NCBI RefSeq assembly: GCF_000970305.1
Contig: NZ_CP009517.1
Span: 2,666,001 to 2,730,000, forward strand
DNA from: Methanosarcina barkeri 3
GTDB lineage: Archaea; Halobacteriota; Methanosarcinia; Methanosarcinales; Methanosarcinaceae
Direction: 5' to 3'
Length of the DNA: 64,000 nt
Positions 1 to 8,642 of this stretch are shown in pieces (within the stretch, counting starts at the first letter, position 1; each line of letters opens with the position of its first letter). Below the pieces are notes generated by a model, which made no database searches, was not told the origin of the DNA, and was given only the letters and a program-made list of their open reading frames with translations. Position numbers and translations under genes: made by a program.

Positions 1-147
1 AATACGGTTATGATGCCATTCTGTTGATTCGTTATCATTTGTAAAAAGAGGACTTGAACAGGTTAGCGTATGCTATCGACTAAAATACCGACTATTTAAC
101 ATTTTGGTAAATGATCCCCAAGAAAATGACACGAAGAGGAGTTTACT

Positions 148-2280
148 ATGGAAAAAATACATATTACCTTAAGTAATCAGCAGCAATTGAGAAGAATTAT
201 CTCCATGCTGCTGACGGTGACAATAATTTTTTTATTGTTCCCGGTCAATGCGTATGCCTACGATTCTACAGTGGAAAACTGCACCAGCACTACGATCATC
301 AACTGCGCGTCAGAAAACGCATCCTATGCGGATGGGGAAGAAACAGGAGTATTGACCCGAACAACAGGAATATTGGTAGTAGCGCACGGCTCTCCGGAAG
401 ATAAATGGAACCAACCTGTACGGGATGCCGTAGAAGATATTGATTGCCCGTACCCGGTAGAATTGGGTTTCCTGGAACATGTTGAGGGAGAAGACATCGG
501 AACAGCAATTGCCAATCTGGAAAAGCAAGGTGTCGAACATATTATCACCGTGCCGATATTTGTGGCCTCGGCTTCGGATCATATTGAAGAAATCAAATAC
601 ATCTTGGGACTCCCCAGTTCCATTAAGGAAAAGGAAGCAACTGAGGCAGGGTTGAAAGTAATTTCTCACAATGCTGAGATTGAAATGACACCAGCCCTGG
701 ACGACCACCAATTGGTAGCGGAAATTCTGGATGACCGTATTGCAACGGTTAGCCAGCAGGCAGACAAGGAAATTGTAGTGTTGGCCGCTCACGGGACCTC
801 TGACGCGGCAGACCTGGCCGTTTGGAAAAAGAACCTGGCTTCTTTAGGGCAACAGCTCAAAGAGAATTACAAGTTCCTGAATGTTGATTATGGCTTTGTG
901 GCACTGGGCGAACCTAACATCAGGACGGTTGTAGAAGCCAAACAAAAGGAAAATCCCGGAGCTTCCATTATTGTTATGCCTGTGATGCTTTCCGAAGGCA
1001 CGTTCACAGGTACCAGGATTCCTGAAGTTCTAGACGGATTAACTTACTTATATCCGGCAGAAGGACAGCGTTCTTTACTGCCTCACGATGACATTTCTAA
1101 TTTGATCGTTGCCCGTGCCTATGATGCCATGGGAGTTTTTGCAGGAGGAAACGGAGCAGAGAATTCTCCTTATCAAATCGCAACAGCAGAGCAGCTTGAT
1201 CAGGTGCATAACTACCTGAATAAGGACTTTGTTTTGACGGCGGACATCGACCTCTCCGGCTACAAAAACTGGGAACCAATTGGTGCTTTCAAGCCTTTAT
1301 CTGAAAAACCGGAGGATGAAGAGACCCCGGATCCGGAAGTGGCTTTTACGGGAACCTTTGATGGTAATGGGCATACAATCTGCAATGTGGCCATTAATCA
1401 ACCTGAGGGCATGTCAGTAGGTTTGTTCGGATGCATTGTCGGAAAACAGAATAATCCCTGCTCTATATCCAACCTTAAGGTGAAATGCGCTAATGTGATT
1501 GGAAACTTTTGTGTCGGCGATGTCATTGGCTTTCAATATGGGAACTGCATCCTGGAAAACATAACTCTTACCGGCAATAATACGGCACGAGGTAATATCT
1601 ACGTAGGTGGTATTTTGGGTGGCAGCGATATGGGTAACGACTCTGCAGAACTGAAAGACTGCAATGCTGCAGCTGATATCGTGGTTTTGGGTGATTTTGG
1701 AAATTCGGCGGGTGTTTTAGGTGGCGCTCTGAATGCTTGCTCAGTAATCAATTGCACTGCAACAGGCACGGTAACCGGGGAAGGTGATGAATATTTTGCA
1801 CTGGGCAGCCTGATAGGCGGCGTGTTTGAGGGAGTTGCCGTTATAAACTGCCATGCTGATGATGTTTCTATCACTGCTTCGGGTGAAAACGATACCATGA
1901 TCGGTGGACTTCTGGGTTATGCGGGAACTTATGATGAGGATGCCCCTACACAGATAGCCGAATGCTCGACGAATGTTACTATGAAAGTGTCGGACAGCAC
2001 TGAACGCGTAGGTGGGTTGATAGGTGGCAGCTTTTATCATGATTTGTATGCTGATGCAAGACCTATACCTGCATCTTATGCGATATCCTGTTGTGCTACT
2101 TCAGGTAGTATCATCGGTGGTGGAAACGAAGTCGGAAGTATCGCTGGTTATGCTTACAATTCTACCGTGAAAAACTGTACCAGCACTATGACCATTAACT
2201 GTGTATCAGATCACGTACCTCAGGTAGGACTATATGAAAGTTCATTTGCTGATGGCAATGAAACAGAATCTGACTCTTAA
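148..2280 (+). CDS. Secreted CbiX-like chelatase domain fused to GLUG-type adhesin repeats
   Basis: 710 aa. Residues 1-37 form a signal peptide with a hydrophobic stretch ending at AYA. Residues 73-330 resemble the CbiX/CbiK cobaltochelatase fold duplicated in one chain: the motif VVAHGS (His80), VPIFVASASDH (His145) and a second LAAHGTSD (His215). Residues 331-710 are a GLUG-type region (PYQIATAEQL, DIDLSG, FDGNGHTI, then GGLLGYAG-like turns) typical of secreted adhesin-like proteins. A GAGGAG ribosome site lies about 9 nt before the ATG. Codon use looks less AT-rich than the flanking DNA, so transfer is possible. Family knowledge: CbiX inserts cobalt into sirohydrochlorin in the cytoplasm, so export is unexpected. 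Binding of a tetrapyrrole or metal at the surface is my inference. Catalysis is unproven. Confidence 0.75.
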   Translation: MEKIHITLSNQQQLRRIISMLLTVTIIFLLFPVNAYAYDSTVENCTSTTIINCASENASYADGEETGVLTRTTGILVVAHGSPEDKWNQPVRDAVEDIDCPYPVELGFLEHVEGEDIGTAIANLEKQGVEHIITVPIFVASASDHIEEIKYILGLPSSIKEKEATEAGLKVISHNAEIEMTPALDDHQLVAEILDDRIATVSQQADKEIVVLAAHGTSDAADLAVWKKNLASLGQQLKENYKFLNVDYGFVALGEPNIRTVVEAKQKENPGASIIVMPVMLSEGTFTGTRIPEVLDGLTYLYPAEGQRSLLPHDDISNLIVARAYDAMGVFAGGNGAENSPYQIATAEQLDQVHNYLNKDFVLTADIDLSGYKNWEPIGAFKPLSEKPEDEETPDPEVAFTGTFDGNGHTICNVAINQPEGMSVGLFGCIVGKQNNPCSISNLKVKCANVIGNFCVGDVIGFQYGNCILENITLTGNNTARGNIYVGGILGGSDMGNDSAELKDCNAAADIVVLGDFGNSAGVLGGALNACSVINCTATGTVTGEGDEYFALGSLIGGVFEGVAVINCHADDVSITASGENDTMIGGLLGYAGTYDEDAPTQIAECSTNVTMKVSDSTERVGGLIGGSFYHDLYADARPIPASYAISCCATSGSIIGGGNEVGSIAGYAYNSTVKNCTSTMTINCVSDHVPQVGLYESSFADGNETESDS

Positions 2281-2577
2281 AATCCCATGGCAGTTAAGAA
2301 GCAAATAAACGCGACACTTATTGATACTGCAATAGGATTTTTTATTACATTTTTGAAGATTTTCGTTTGGGAAAGCTTCCCAAACTCCTTTTTGGAAAAA
2401 GCTTGTTAGCATAACAGACTTTTGAATTTATGGCAAATAATTTTCCAGTCTTTTTAAAAAGCTTTAATGTAAAGACACGATTTTTTACCTTTTCCTCTAT
2501 CGTTAGGACTCAAAAAAAGAACTGTGATATTTCCCTTAAAACAAATGAGAATTATTGAAGTGATTGCTTAAGGAATT

Positions 2578-2652
2578 GTTAATACCTAGACCTGCTAATA
2601 CTTGGACCTGTTAAATACTGGACCTGCTAATACCTGAACCCGTTAATACTTG
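2578..2652. repeat. Imperfect tandem repeat (unit about 17 bp)
   Basis: Four to five degenerate copies of a unit like ACCTGCTAATACTTGG are visible, with variants such as ACCTGTTAAATACTGG. It lies in non-coding DNA. Confidence 0.6.
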
Positions 2653-2711
2653 TTTTTTCTTTTCAAAGAATTATAAAGTCCTCTCATTCAAGTCCTATTT
2701 GTTATAGTTTA

Positions 2712-2824
2712 GGGTTTACGCAGTTGGACTTAAAAACCAGCAGCATCAAACCAAACTGTATAAAATGTAGCTTTAATCTGCAATCTTTACCGTGATTGAT
2801 TTTGTTTTTTAAGTGCCTAAGTCC
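2712..2824. mobile_element. Degraded MITE-like inverted-repeat element
   Basis: 113 bp. The left end GGGTTTACGCAGTTGGACTT and the right end AAGTGCCTAAGTCC are imperfect inverted repeats. They match the termini of the better-preserved 133-bp element at 23948-24080 (ends GGACTTACGCA / TGCGTAAGTCC). No coding capacity. The left end is flanked by TA. Because the ends have diverged, this copy is probably old and immobile. Confidence 0.5.
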
Positions 2825-4376
2825 TGATAGTTAACAGAATTTATTAAACTCCTGGCGAAGTGTAAAAATTCATTTTGTAAATACGAATAAGGTACCATAT
2901 ATAGAAGAAAATTGATTATAAAGAATAAATTTGATAATAAAGAATAAAGTTAAATGGAAAGAATGAAGTTGATAATAGCAATAATAATTCATAATTAAGC
3001 ATAATTTTCGGATACCCAAAAATTATATATATCATCCAGTCTATTTCACATATGTAGTAAAGATTAGTAAGACAAAATATATTATGTCAATATAATAAGA
3101 ATATCAAAAAGTAGATAGAGCACTGAACACGCTGGAAAACAGGCCAAAAATCTATATTGCTCGTAAGTGAATTTTTAATGGATATTTTTGGAGACTGTTT
3201 TGACTGTAACCAAAGAACATCATTACAGAGTATTAAAGAACCTGGCGAGTTCAAGCTGAACATTACAGCCTATCTCTTGGAAAATGGAGGTGAAAATGAA
3301 AGTTATTGAAACGGAAAGAGATTAACTTATCTTTTTGTATGCCTCTTAAAAAACTGTCTGTAAAATATTGCATAAATGCATAAATGTGAAGTTAGTAGGT
3401 ATGGACCTTAAAAAGCGGTTAAAAGATGAGCTGTGAGATAAATATCCGAGAAGTGTGCCAATTTCTGTAAATCAAAATATGAGAAAATGCCATATACGAA
3501 GAACAGACCACAACCAGTACTCAAAAATTTGATTTATAATTTACAGCAAATTTATAACACTGGAATATTTTAGAATTTTACAAAAGTTTCTATGTATTCC
3601 GAAATCTCGGAATTGAGTATTCAACAGCTTAAATGAACGCTTGAAGGTCGCCAGGTGATAGAAAAATAGAGCACGTTGAAATGTAGCAGGTAACGGTTCC
3701 GTTCCATTCCTCCTGCTTTGATTCTTGCAAAATGCAGGTTTGAGATGTTTCGGAAAAACCTGGTTTCAACGTTTGGTTTATATGAACTCAAAAAAAAGAG
3801 AGTGCTATAAACAGACAAAAAGAATATAAAAAATCAATAAATGTAGACTGTCGAGTTCAATAGCCAAAGTTCCTCCTGAACAAATGCTGGCAAATAGACC
3901 ACACAATGAATCACTCCATAGGATCAAAAACTGGATAAATTTACTACATAGCTTTAGAACATTAGGGCAACAGGTTTCAAACATAGGCTTTTGAACTCTT
4001 CAGGACCAATGGAAAGGAAGAACAGGACAGTGATACCTCCTATAACTTGGACACACACTCCCGGAAAAAATCCGTTCTGTGTCTTCCTCCATTAGAACTT
4101 CTACACTACTTGATCTCCTAAACTGCCTTATTAAGTATAAACTCTAAATTTGTGCTCAAAAATGGTGATATAAAATGGAATACGAACTGGAAGAAGTTGA
4201 GAGAGACTATATCGAATTCAGAAAAGAAATAGGAGAAGATTAGAACGGAATAAGAAGTCATATCTGAAAATAAAGACGTGTTTACAAACGTATTGCTGAA
4301 AAACAGGACTTACTCCTTTTGAAAAACAATTATCTGACTGTTTCCTGATAATGTTTTAGAAATAATTAAAACATTA

Positions 4377-5527
4377 GAGGATTTCGATTAACCCTAGATT
4401 TTTTTCTTCACGGGAATTCCTTTAATTTCTCAATTTAATTCTCTACTAAATTCCTCATTTTATTTTTCCTTATCCTTAATTTTGATTTTAAAGATAGCTT
4501 CCGCTATCTTCAATACACTCCTTTTATTTTCAATGTCTTTAGTTGGTGTAGATTATAACAGAAAGCCGTATACAGCATCTTTAAATTTACTCTTTTAACC
4601 GTAGTAACAAGAACTTTTCCCGCTTTGAATGTCTCTTTCGTTACTGCGTATACTCGTTCTCCTGGAATTCTTTTTGAGCTAATTCTCTTGTTTCTTAATA
4701 TATCTTTTATTCCAAGAGCGTGTCCCCTGACTGCTCTTTTCATTGTTGCATCATAACCTTTCGATTTTGCTCCAAAGTATCCTCTGTCCCTATAAACCAC
4801 TTCATCCTCCTCTGACAAATCTACCTGAGAATCATGTACAGATGCAGTTGTTGTTTTGAATCTTCTTATCAACTCATAATCTCTATCTATTATGCTATGG
4901 AGCTTATATCCAAAGTGAGACTTTCCTCCCTTCTTTGTCCAGGTTCCATCTTTACTCCTTCTTGTTTTTGCCTCATTTCCTCGAGGTTTCTCAGCTTTTG
5001 CATGTCCTGGATCTGAATGGATAAAAGTGGCATCTTGAATCATTCCCTTTTTTATTTTTAGTCCAAGAGCGTCAAGCTGATTTTGCAACTGTTCCCATAT
5101 TTCTTCTTCTTTGCCATTTTTAATTATTCTCTCCCTGAATAACCATACAGTGGAACTATCCGGTATGTATTCTGGAAAACCAAGGAATTTTCTAAAAGAA
5201 ATTCGATCAATGCATTGCTTCTCAAGCTCAGGGTCAGAAAGACCATGCCATTGCTGTAGAACAAGCATTTTAAAAATCACAATGACATCAGTTTCAGGCC
5301 TGCCGCCTGAAACTGTTTTGTTAGAATACATTGACTCAAGAATAATACGAAAAGGTTTCCAGTCAATTAAGGAATCAATCTCAGCAAGTTTATCTCCAAC
5401 AGATTCAAGACGTTTGTATTCTTCTTTAAGAGCAAAATCAGTAAGGGTTTTCATGAATATAGATAAATGTGAACAGATTTAAAATAAACCAGGATTGAAA
5501 GCAAAGCATAGGTTTATCGAAGTTCTC
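4377..5527 (-). mobile_element. IS5-type insertion sequence, apparently complete
   Basis: About 1.15 kb enclosing one transposase gene on the minus strand. The imperfect terminal inverted repeats are 4377-4397 and 5507-5527, about 15 of 21 positions matching when one is reverse-complemented (core TTCGAT.AACC). Both ends are flanked by the direct repeat ATTA (4373-4376 and 5528-5531), which fits the 4-bp target duplication known for IS5-group elements. The intact transposase and target duplication suggest a fairly recent insertion into the decayed spacer. Confidence 0.75.
4510..5454 (-). CDS. IS5-family DDE transposase
   Basis: 314 aa, full length. The N-terminal part (about 30-110) is the helical DUF772-type region seen in IS5 transposases (RPETDVIVIFKMLVLQQW, FRKFLGFPEYIPDSSTVW). 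The catalytic core shows D141 in IQDATFIHSD, D223 in VVYRDRGYFG and E266 in PGERVYAVTKETFK, consistent with a DDE triad. The gene fills most of the insertion sequence. No frameshift or stop is seen, so the protein could be active. It would cut and rejoin the element's own inverted repeats. Confidence 0.9.
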   Translation of the reverse strand: MKTLTDFALKEEYKRLESVGDKLAEIDSLIDWKPFRIILESMYSNKTVSGGRPETDVIVIFKMLVLQQWHGLSDPELEKQCIDRISFRKFLGFPEYIPDSSTVWLFRERIIKNGKEEEIWEQLQNQLDALGLKIKKGMIQDATFIHSDPGHAKAEKPRGNEAKTRRSKDGTWTKKGGKSHFGYKLHSIIDRDYELIRRFKTTTASVHDSQVDLSEEDEVVYRDRGYFGAKSKGYDATMKRAVRGHALGIKDILRNKRISSKRIPGERVYAVTKETFKAGKVLVTTVKRVNLKMLYTAFCYNLHQLKTLKIKGVY

Positions 5528-5588
5528 ATTAGATCGTTTACAGGAAAAGCTTTATTAAAACGTTCTCACTATTCAAGTTTCAATTCCT

Positions 5589-5886
5589 CTTTAATTCAAC
5601 TAATTACCCTTTAATTCAACTAATTACCTTTTGTTTAAATAATTCCCTTTATTTCAACTAATTATCCCTTGATTCGGCTAATTTCCTTTAGTTCAACTAA
5701 TTGTACTCTAGTTCAACTAATTGTTCTTTAGTTCAACTGATTATCCTTTGGTTTGGCTAATTTCCTTTAGTTCAACTAATTGTCCTTTAGTTCAACTAAT
5801 TTATCTTTGTTCAACTAATTTATCTTTGTTCAACTAATTTATCTTTGTTCAACTAATTTATCTTTGTTCAACTAATTTATCTTTGT
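5589..5886. repeat. Tandem repeat array, units of 19-20 bp
   Basis: About 15 units built on TTCAACTAATT. The left part uses variants of TTTAGTTCAACTAATTGTCC. The right end (about 5804-5886) is a nearly perfect 19-bp unit TTTGTTCAACTAATTTATC. No start codons or coding frame. It lies between the insertion sequence and the metalloregulator gene. Confidence 0.9.
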
Positions 5887-6161
5887 TGATTTTTAATCTA
5901 TAATTAGCGTTTAAGAATGTACTCTCTTCAAACTGTATGAGTAAAAAGTAAATTTCATATGTTCACTGAAAAACTCAAGAATTAATTAATTCAAGAAAAC
6001 ACGCTCAAAAAGCACGTTTAATTTCATAACTGTATGATGAAATTACATGACGATTATCCAGTTAGAAAGTTTTCCCTTGAGTTGAAGAGGATACTTAAAA
6101 ACTATTGTTTATATAGATGGCACCCGTTCAATACAGTATCCTTATATGTCTTTTCTGCATA

Positions 6162-6191
6162 ATTAAATATAATAATCGAATAATATTCGAT
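6162..6191 (+). promoter_or_regulatory. TATA-like box and 17-bp perfect palindrome before the DtxR-type gene
   Basis: An archaeal TATA-like stretch ATTAAATATAATAA (about 6162-6175) is followed directly by ATCGAATA-A-TATTCGAT at 6175-6191, a perfect 17-bp inverted repeat. It ends 22 nt before the ATG at 6214. A palindrome at the likely transcription start is where an autoregulating metal-dependent repressor would bind. The site is seen; the regulator assignment is inferred. Confidence 0.6.
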
Positions 6192-6213
6192 ACGCAAAAA
6201 GGGTTTGAGTTTT

Positions 6214-6696
6214 ATGACAACGGAAAGAGATGAAGATTACCTGAAGATTATCGCTTCAATTGTTGAAGAAAAAGGATATGCCAAAGTTAAAGATGTAGCT
6301 AAAGAGCTGGAACTCGGCCCATCGACTGTAACTGGCATGTTCAAAAAACTCGACAAGGAAGGTTACATAAACTATGAAAAATATGGAGGGGTAACCCTCA
6401 CAGAAAAGGGAACCGAAATCGCACATAAGACTAAAGAGACATACGGCATGCTCAAAGAATTTCTCATGCATCTTGGGGTTAGTGAGACAATTGCAGAGGA
6501 AGATGCCTGTAAGATTGAGCATATCCTGAATCCAAAAACTGCAGAAACATTTAAAAAATTTGTAGAATTCACAGCTCAAAAAGAAGAGCCAAAAATCTGT
6601 ATAGAACATTTCAGGCATTTCGTTAAAACAGGAGAATATGTTCACTGCTCCCCAGAAACAAGAGATAAATGCCCTGTTCACGGAAAAAAGAAATAA
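6214..6696 (+). CDS. DtxR/MntR-family metal-dependent transcriptional regulator
   Basis: 160 aa from the ATG at 6214. An upstream in-frame TTG at 6205 sits directly on the GGG ribosome site and is unlikely. Residues 1-65 are a winged helix (VKDVAKELELGPSTVTGMFKKLDKEGYI). The dimer and metal region follows: D8, and the C99-E102-H103 cluster (DACKIEHIL) aligns with the DtxR/MntR metal ligands. The C-terminal tail adds a Cys/His cluster (CIEHFRHF, HCSPETRDKCPVH) that could bind a further metal. In this family Fe2+ or Mn2+ binding drives operator binding and represses metal uptake genes. Which metal applies here is unknown. Confidence 0.85.
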   Translation: MTTERDEDYLKIIASIVEEKGYAKVKDVAKELELGPSTVTGMFKKLDKEGYINYEKYGGVTLTEKGTEIAHKTKETYGMLKEFLMHLGVSETIAEEDACKIEHILNPKTAETFKKFVEFTAQKEEPKICIEHFRHFVKTGEYVHCSPETRDKCPVHGKKK

Positions 6697-6939
6697 GAGA
6701 TTTTCGTCTATCTTTTTGGAATTAAAAGTAATTGTTTTTGATCAATAAGTTTGCAAGTTATTGAATTTGGATTTTCCAGGAATTGTGTTTGTGTTCATTA
6801 CTTCGTTATAACGGACTTTATTTGGAAACAGGCTATCAATGGACCTGGGTGGAGCAAACATTCTAAATGTTAGATCTTTAGCATTGAATATTTAACATTG
6901 AATATTTAACGTTGAATATTTTCTTTTTACAATTTTTCA

Positions 6940-7289
6940 TATGAAATGGCAGAATATTAATATTACTTTATTAATATGACCTTTCAAGTTTTAAATCCAG
7001 ATCTTTCAGGTTCCAATAGAATTAATACCTGGTAATTAATCTGAATTTTAAATCCCTGGTAAAAAATCTGTATTTTATTTACTCCTCAAGCTATGATTCT
7101 AACTTTCTAATTATCGTTAATTTGTAAATCTCATTAAACCGTGAATGCTATTAATAAAACAGCTAATTTATGATCGCCATGACAAACACACCAAGGCTTA
7201 TCGCATGGGAACTGACTGCAGGGTGCAACCTGAACTGCATACACTGCAGGGGAACTTCCACCTCCTCCGTTCCAGCAGGTGAACTGGTT
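6940..7289 (+). repeat. Duplicated copy of the ahbD upstream region and 5' coding end
   Basis: This stretch matches 10433-10730 over most of its length, including the identical block AATATTAATATTACTTTATT, the block TCGTTAATTTGTAAATCTCA and the first 39 codons of ahbD with a few substitutions. The middle of the spacer differs, so this copy is about 50 bp longer. The match stops abruptly at 7289. Confidence 0.85.
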
Positions 7290-7292
7290 TGA
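7170..7292 (+). pseudogene. 5' fragment of ahbD (radical SAM heme synthase)
   Basis: A 40-codon open frame almost identical to the start of the ahbD gene at 10615: MIAMTNTPRLIAWELTAGCN..., including the whole CxxxCxxC iron-sulfur motif. It then runs into unrelated sequence and a TGA at 7290. It cannot encode a working enzyme. The ribosome-binding context and promoter region are copied too, so a 40-residue peptide could be made, but this is not shown. Confidence 0.85.
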
Positions 7293-7513
7293 ATGTCAAT
7301 ATAAATAAATGTAGAGTCGTCCGTAGAGTCATGAAGTTCGTTTTTTTACATTGTGAAAAACATCTGCAATAACTGTAGCCTTATAAGTTTTCTGCCCATA
7401 GCCTCAAACAATCAAAGATCTGTGAATAAGTATGGATTCAAAAAAGTGCAAAAACAGTAAGCTTGAAGATTTCATCAAGAAAAATTCATAACGGACTAAA
7501 GGAATTAAGTTAT

Positions 7514-7596
7514 GAAGTTCAGATCAACTTTCCAGGCTCACCTGAACTCCACATGCCCAGAGGCACGATTATGTTAGCTTTGCGTATATTAAAAAT
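7514..7596. repeat. Copy of the leader hairpin region found at 8510-8592
   Basis: A degenerate copy of the inverted repeat before the 8643 gene: GAAGTTCAG ... CTGAACTCC, then ATGCCCAGAGGCA and a shared tail ATGTTAGCTTT. It lies just downstream of the truncated regulator gene, so the two copies bracket that gene. Confidence 0.6.
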
Positions 7597-7646
7597 TTAA
7601 CATGTGTTGATAGTATATAAAACTATCCAAAGGTCTTAAGCTAGTG

Positions 7647-8204
7647 CTATAAGAAATGCTGTACTGAGAAGGTGCAGACAACAGGGGTTCTTTCTTTTAC
7701 TCTTTCAGAGATAGAATCGGTATATCCTTCGGTTACCACGGATGATATACCGTGTATATGGTCTGCTTCTTTAAGCATTCTTAACTGATTGTTGTAGACA
7801 TCAAGGATCTTCATACCTTTATCCTTGAGGACTTCAGAATCGTAAAGACATCCGATTTCTTTTAACAAAGGAATGGGAATTTCTTCGAGGTAATGTTTCA
7901 ACCAGAAATGCTTAAATTTATTAATTGCCCAAAATATTACAAAAGAGTCAGCTATTCCTGAAGCCACAATTTTCCCTGCTGACGTCAGGAAATACTCGTG
8001 TCCTTTTGTTTCTATCAGATGATCTGCTTCGAGTTTCCTGAGCTTTGGAATTAGTGCCTGAGACGTACTTCCGGTAATTTCACGCAGCTGGGGAAGTTTT
8101 TTACTGCCCTCGTTTAATGATAGAAGTATCTCTGTTAGAAGTCTTGATCTATATATTGCCTGAACGCCATCATCCATCTTCTTATAAATTTCGAAACCGT
8201 TCAT
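7647..8204 (-). pseudogene. Winged-helix regulator, probably C-terminally truncated
   Basis: 185 aa from the ATG at 8204 (an in-frame ATG at 8219 is also possible). GGAG lies 8 nt before 8204. The N-terminal half is a winged helix (LLSLNEGSKKLPQLREITGSTSQALIPKLRKLEADHLI). The following EIPIPLLKEIGCLYDSEVL and IHGISSVVTEGYTDSISE resemble the DUF1724-type archaeal regulators common in Methanosarcina. Those proteins are normally longer, about 250 aa from memory. Here the frame ends soon after VKERTPV in an unrelated tail (VCTFSVQHFL), so I read it as 3'-truncated. It may still bind DNA. Confidence 0.6.
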
Positions 8205-8468
8205 TTCCGGTCTCCGCATCTATAGATTTTTTTCCTCGCCTTCTTATTAAATTGTTTTGACGTAATATATTCTTTTCTTTTGTTGAGGCATGTATATTGC
8301 TATTATTTTTGTCAATTTTATGATTTAGTTAAGAAAAGAATACCAGATTATTTGCTAAAAGTAGGTCGAACTTCAGATGTCAGTTAGAGCTCTGAAATTT
8401 CGTTATTTTTGATGAAAAATAGAATTGGTTTAACGAATGTTAATCATGTTGATGAAAAATTCATCATC

Positions 8469-8482
8469 GAAATAAATATATA
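8469..8482 (+). promoter_or_regulatory. Likely promoter (BRE/TATA) of the 8643 operon
   Basis: CGAAATAAATATATAG resembles an archaeal BRE plus TATA element. Counting about 25 nt downstream puts the transcription start near 8505, just before the hairpin at 8510-8551. The position is inferred from sequence only. Confidence 0.45.
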
Positions 8483-8509
8483 GAAGAATATTATGAGAGA
8501 TTTTTGAAT

Positions 8510-8592
8510 GTGAACTTCAAACAAACCTTCCAAAGCACATTTGAAGTTCACATGCCCTGAGGCAAGGGTTTGTGTTAGCTTTATGAATACTT
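8510..8592. promoter_or_regulatory. 5' leader hairpin upstream of the 8643 gene
   Basis: GTGAACTTCAAA (8510-8521) and TTTGAAGTTCAC (8540-8551) are a perfect 12-bp inverted repeat with an 18-nt loop. A smaller TGCC-CTGA-GGCA hairpin follows at about 8553-8564. If transcription starts near 8505 the structure would sit at the mRNA 5' end. A degenerate second copy is at 7514-7596. Function unknown. Confidence 0.6.
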
Positions 8593-8642
8593 AAAGCTTG
8601 CTTAATCTTGCCTCCTGGGATAACTGAACTGAGAGGTGAATT

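Larger units (their letters stand above)
2281..4376. other. Long decayed AT-rich spacer
   Basis: About 2.1 kb without a convincing gene. It contains a short imperfect tandem repeat, a degraded inverted-repeat element (both listed separately) and several short stop-interrupted open stretches, for example 43 codons at 3178-3309 and 22 codons at 4174-4242. None has a motif I recognise. The look is of old coding or mobile DNA in decay. Confidence 0.6.

Noticed and set aside
3621-3818. 65-codon minus-strand frame in the decayed spacer
   Set aside because: No ribosome site and no recognised family; kept as part of the decayed spacer.
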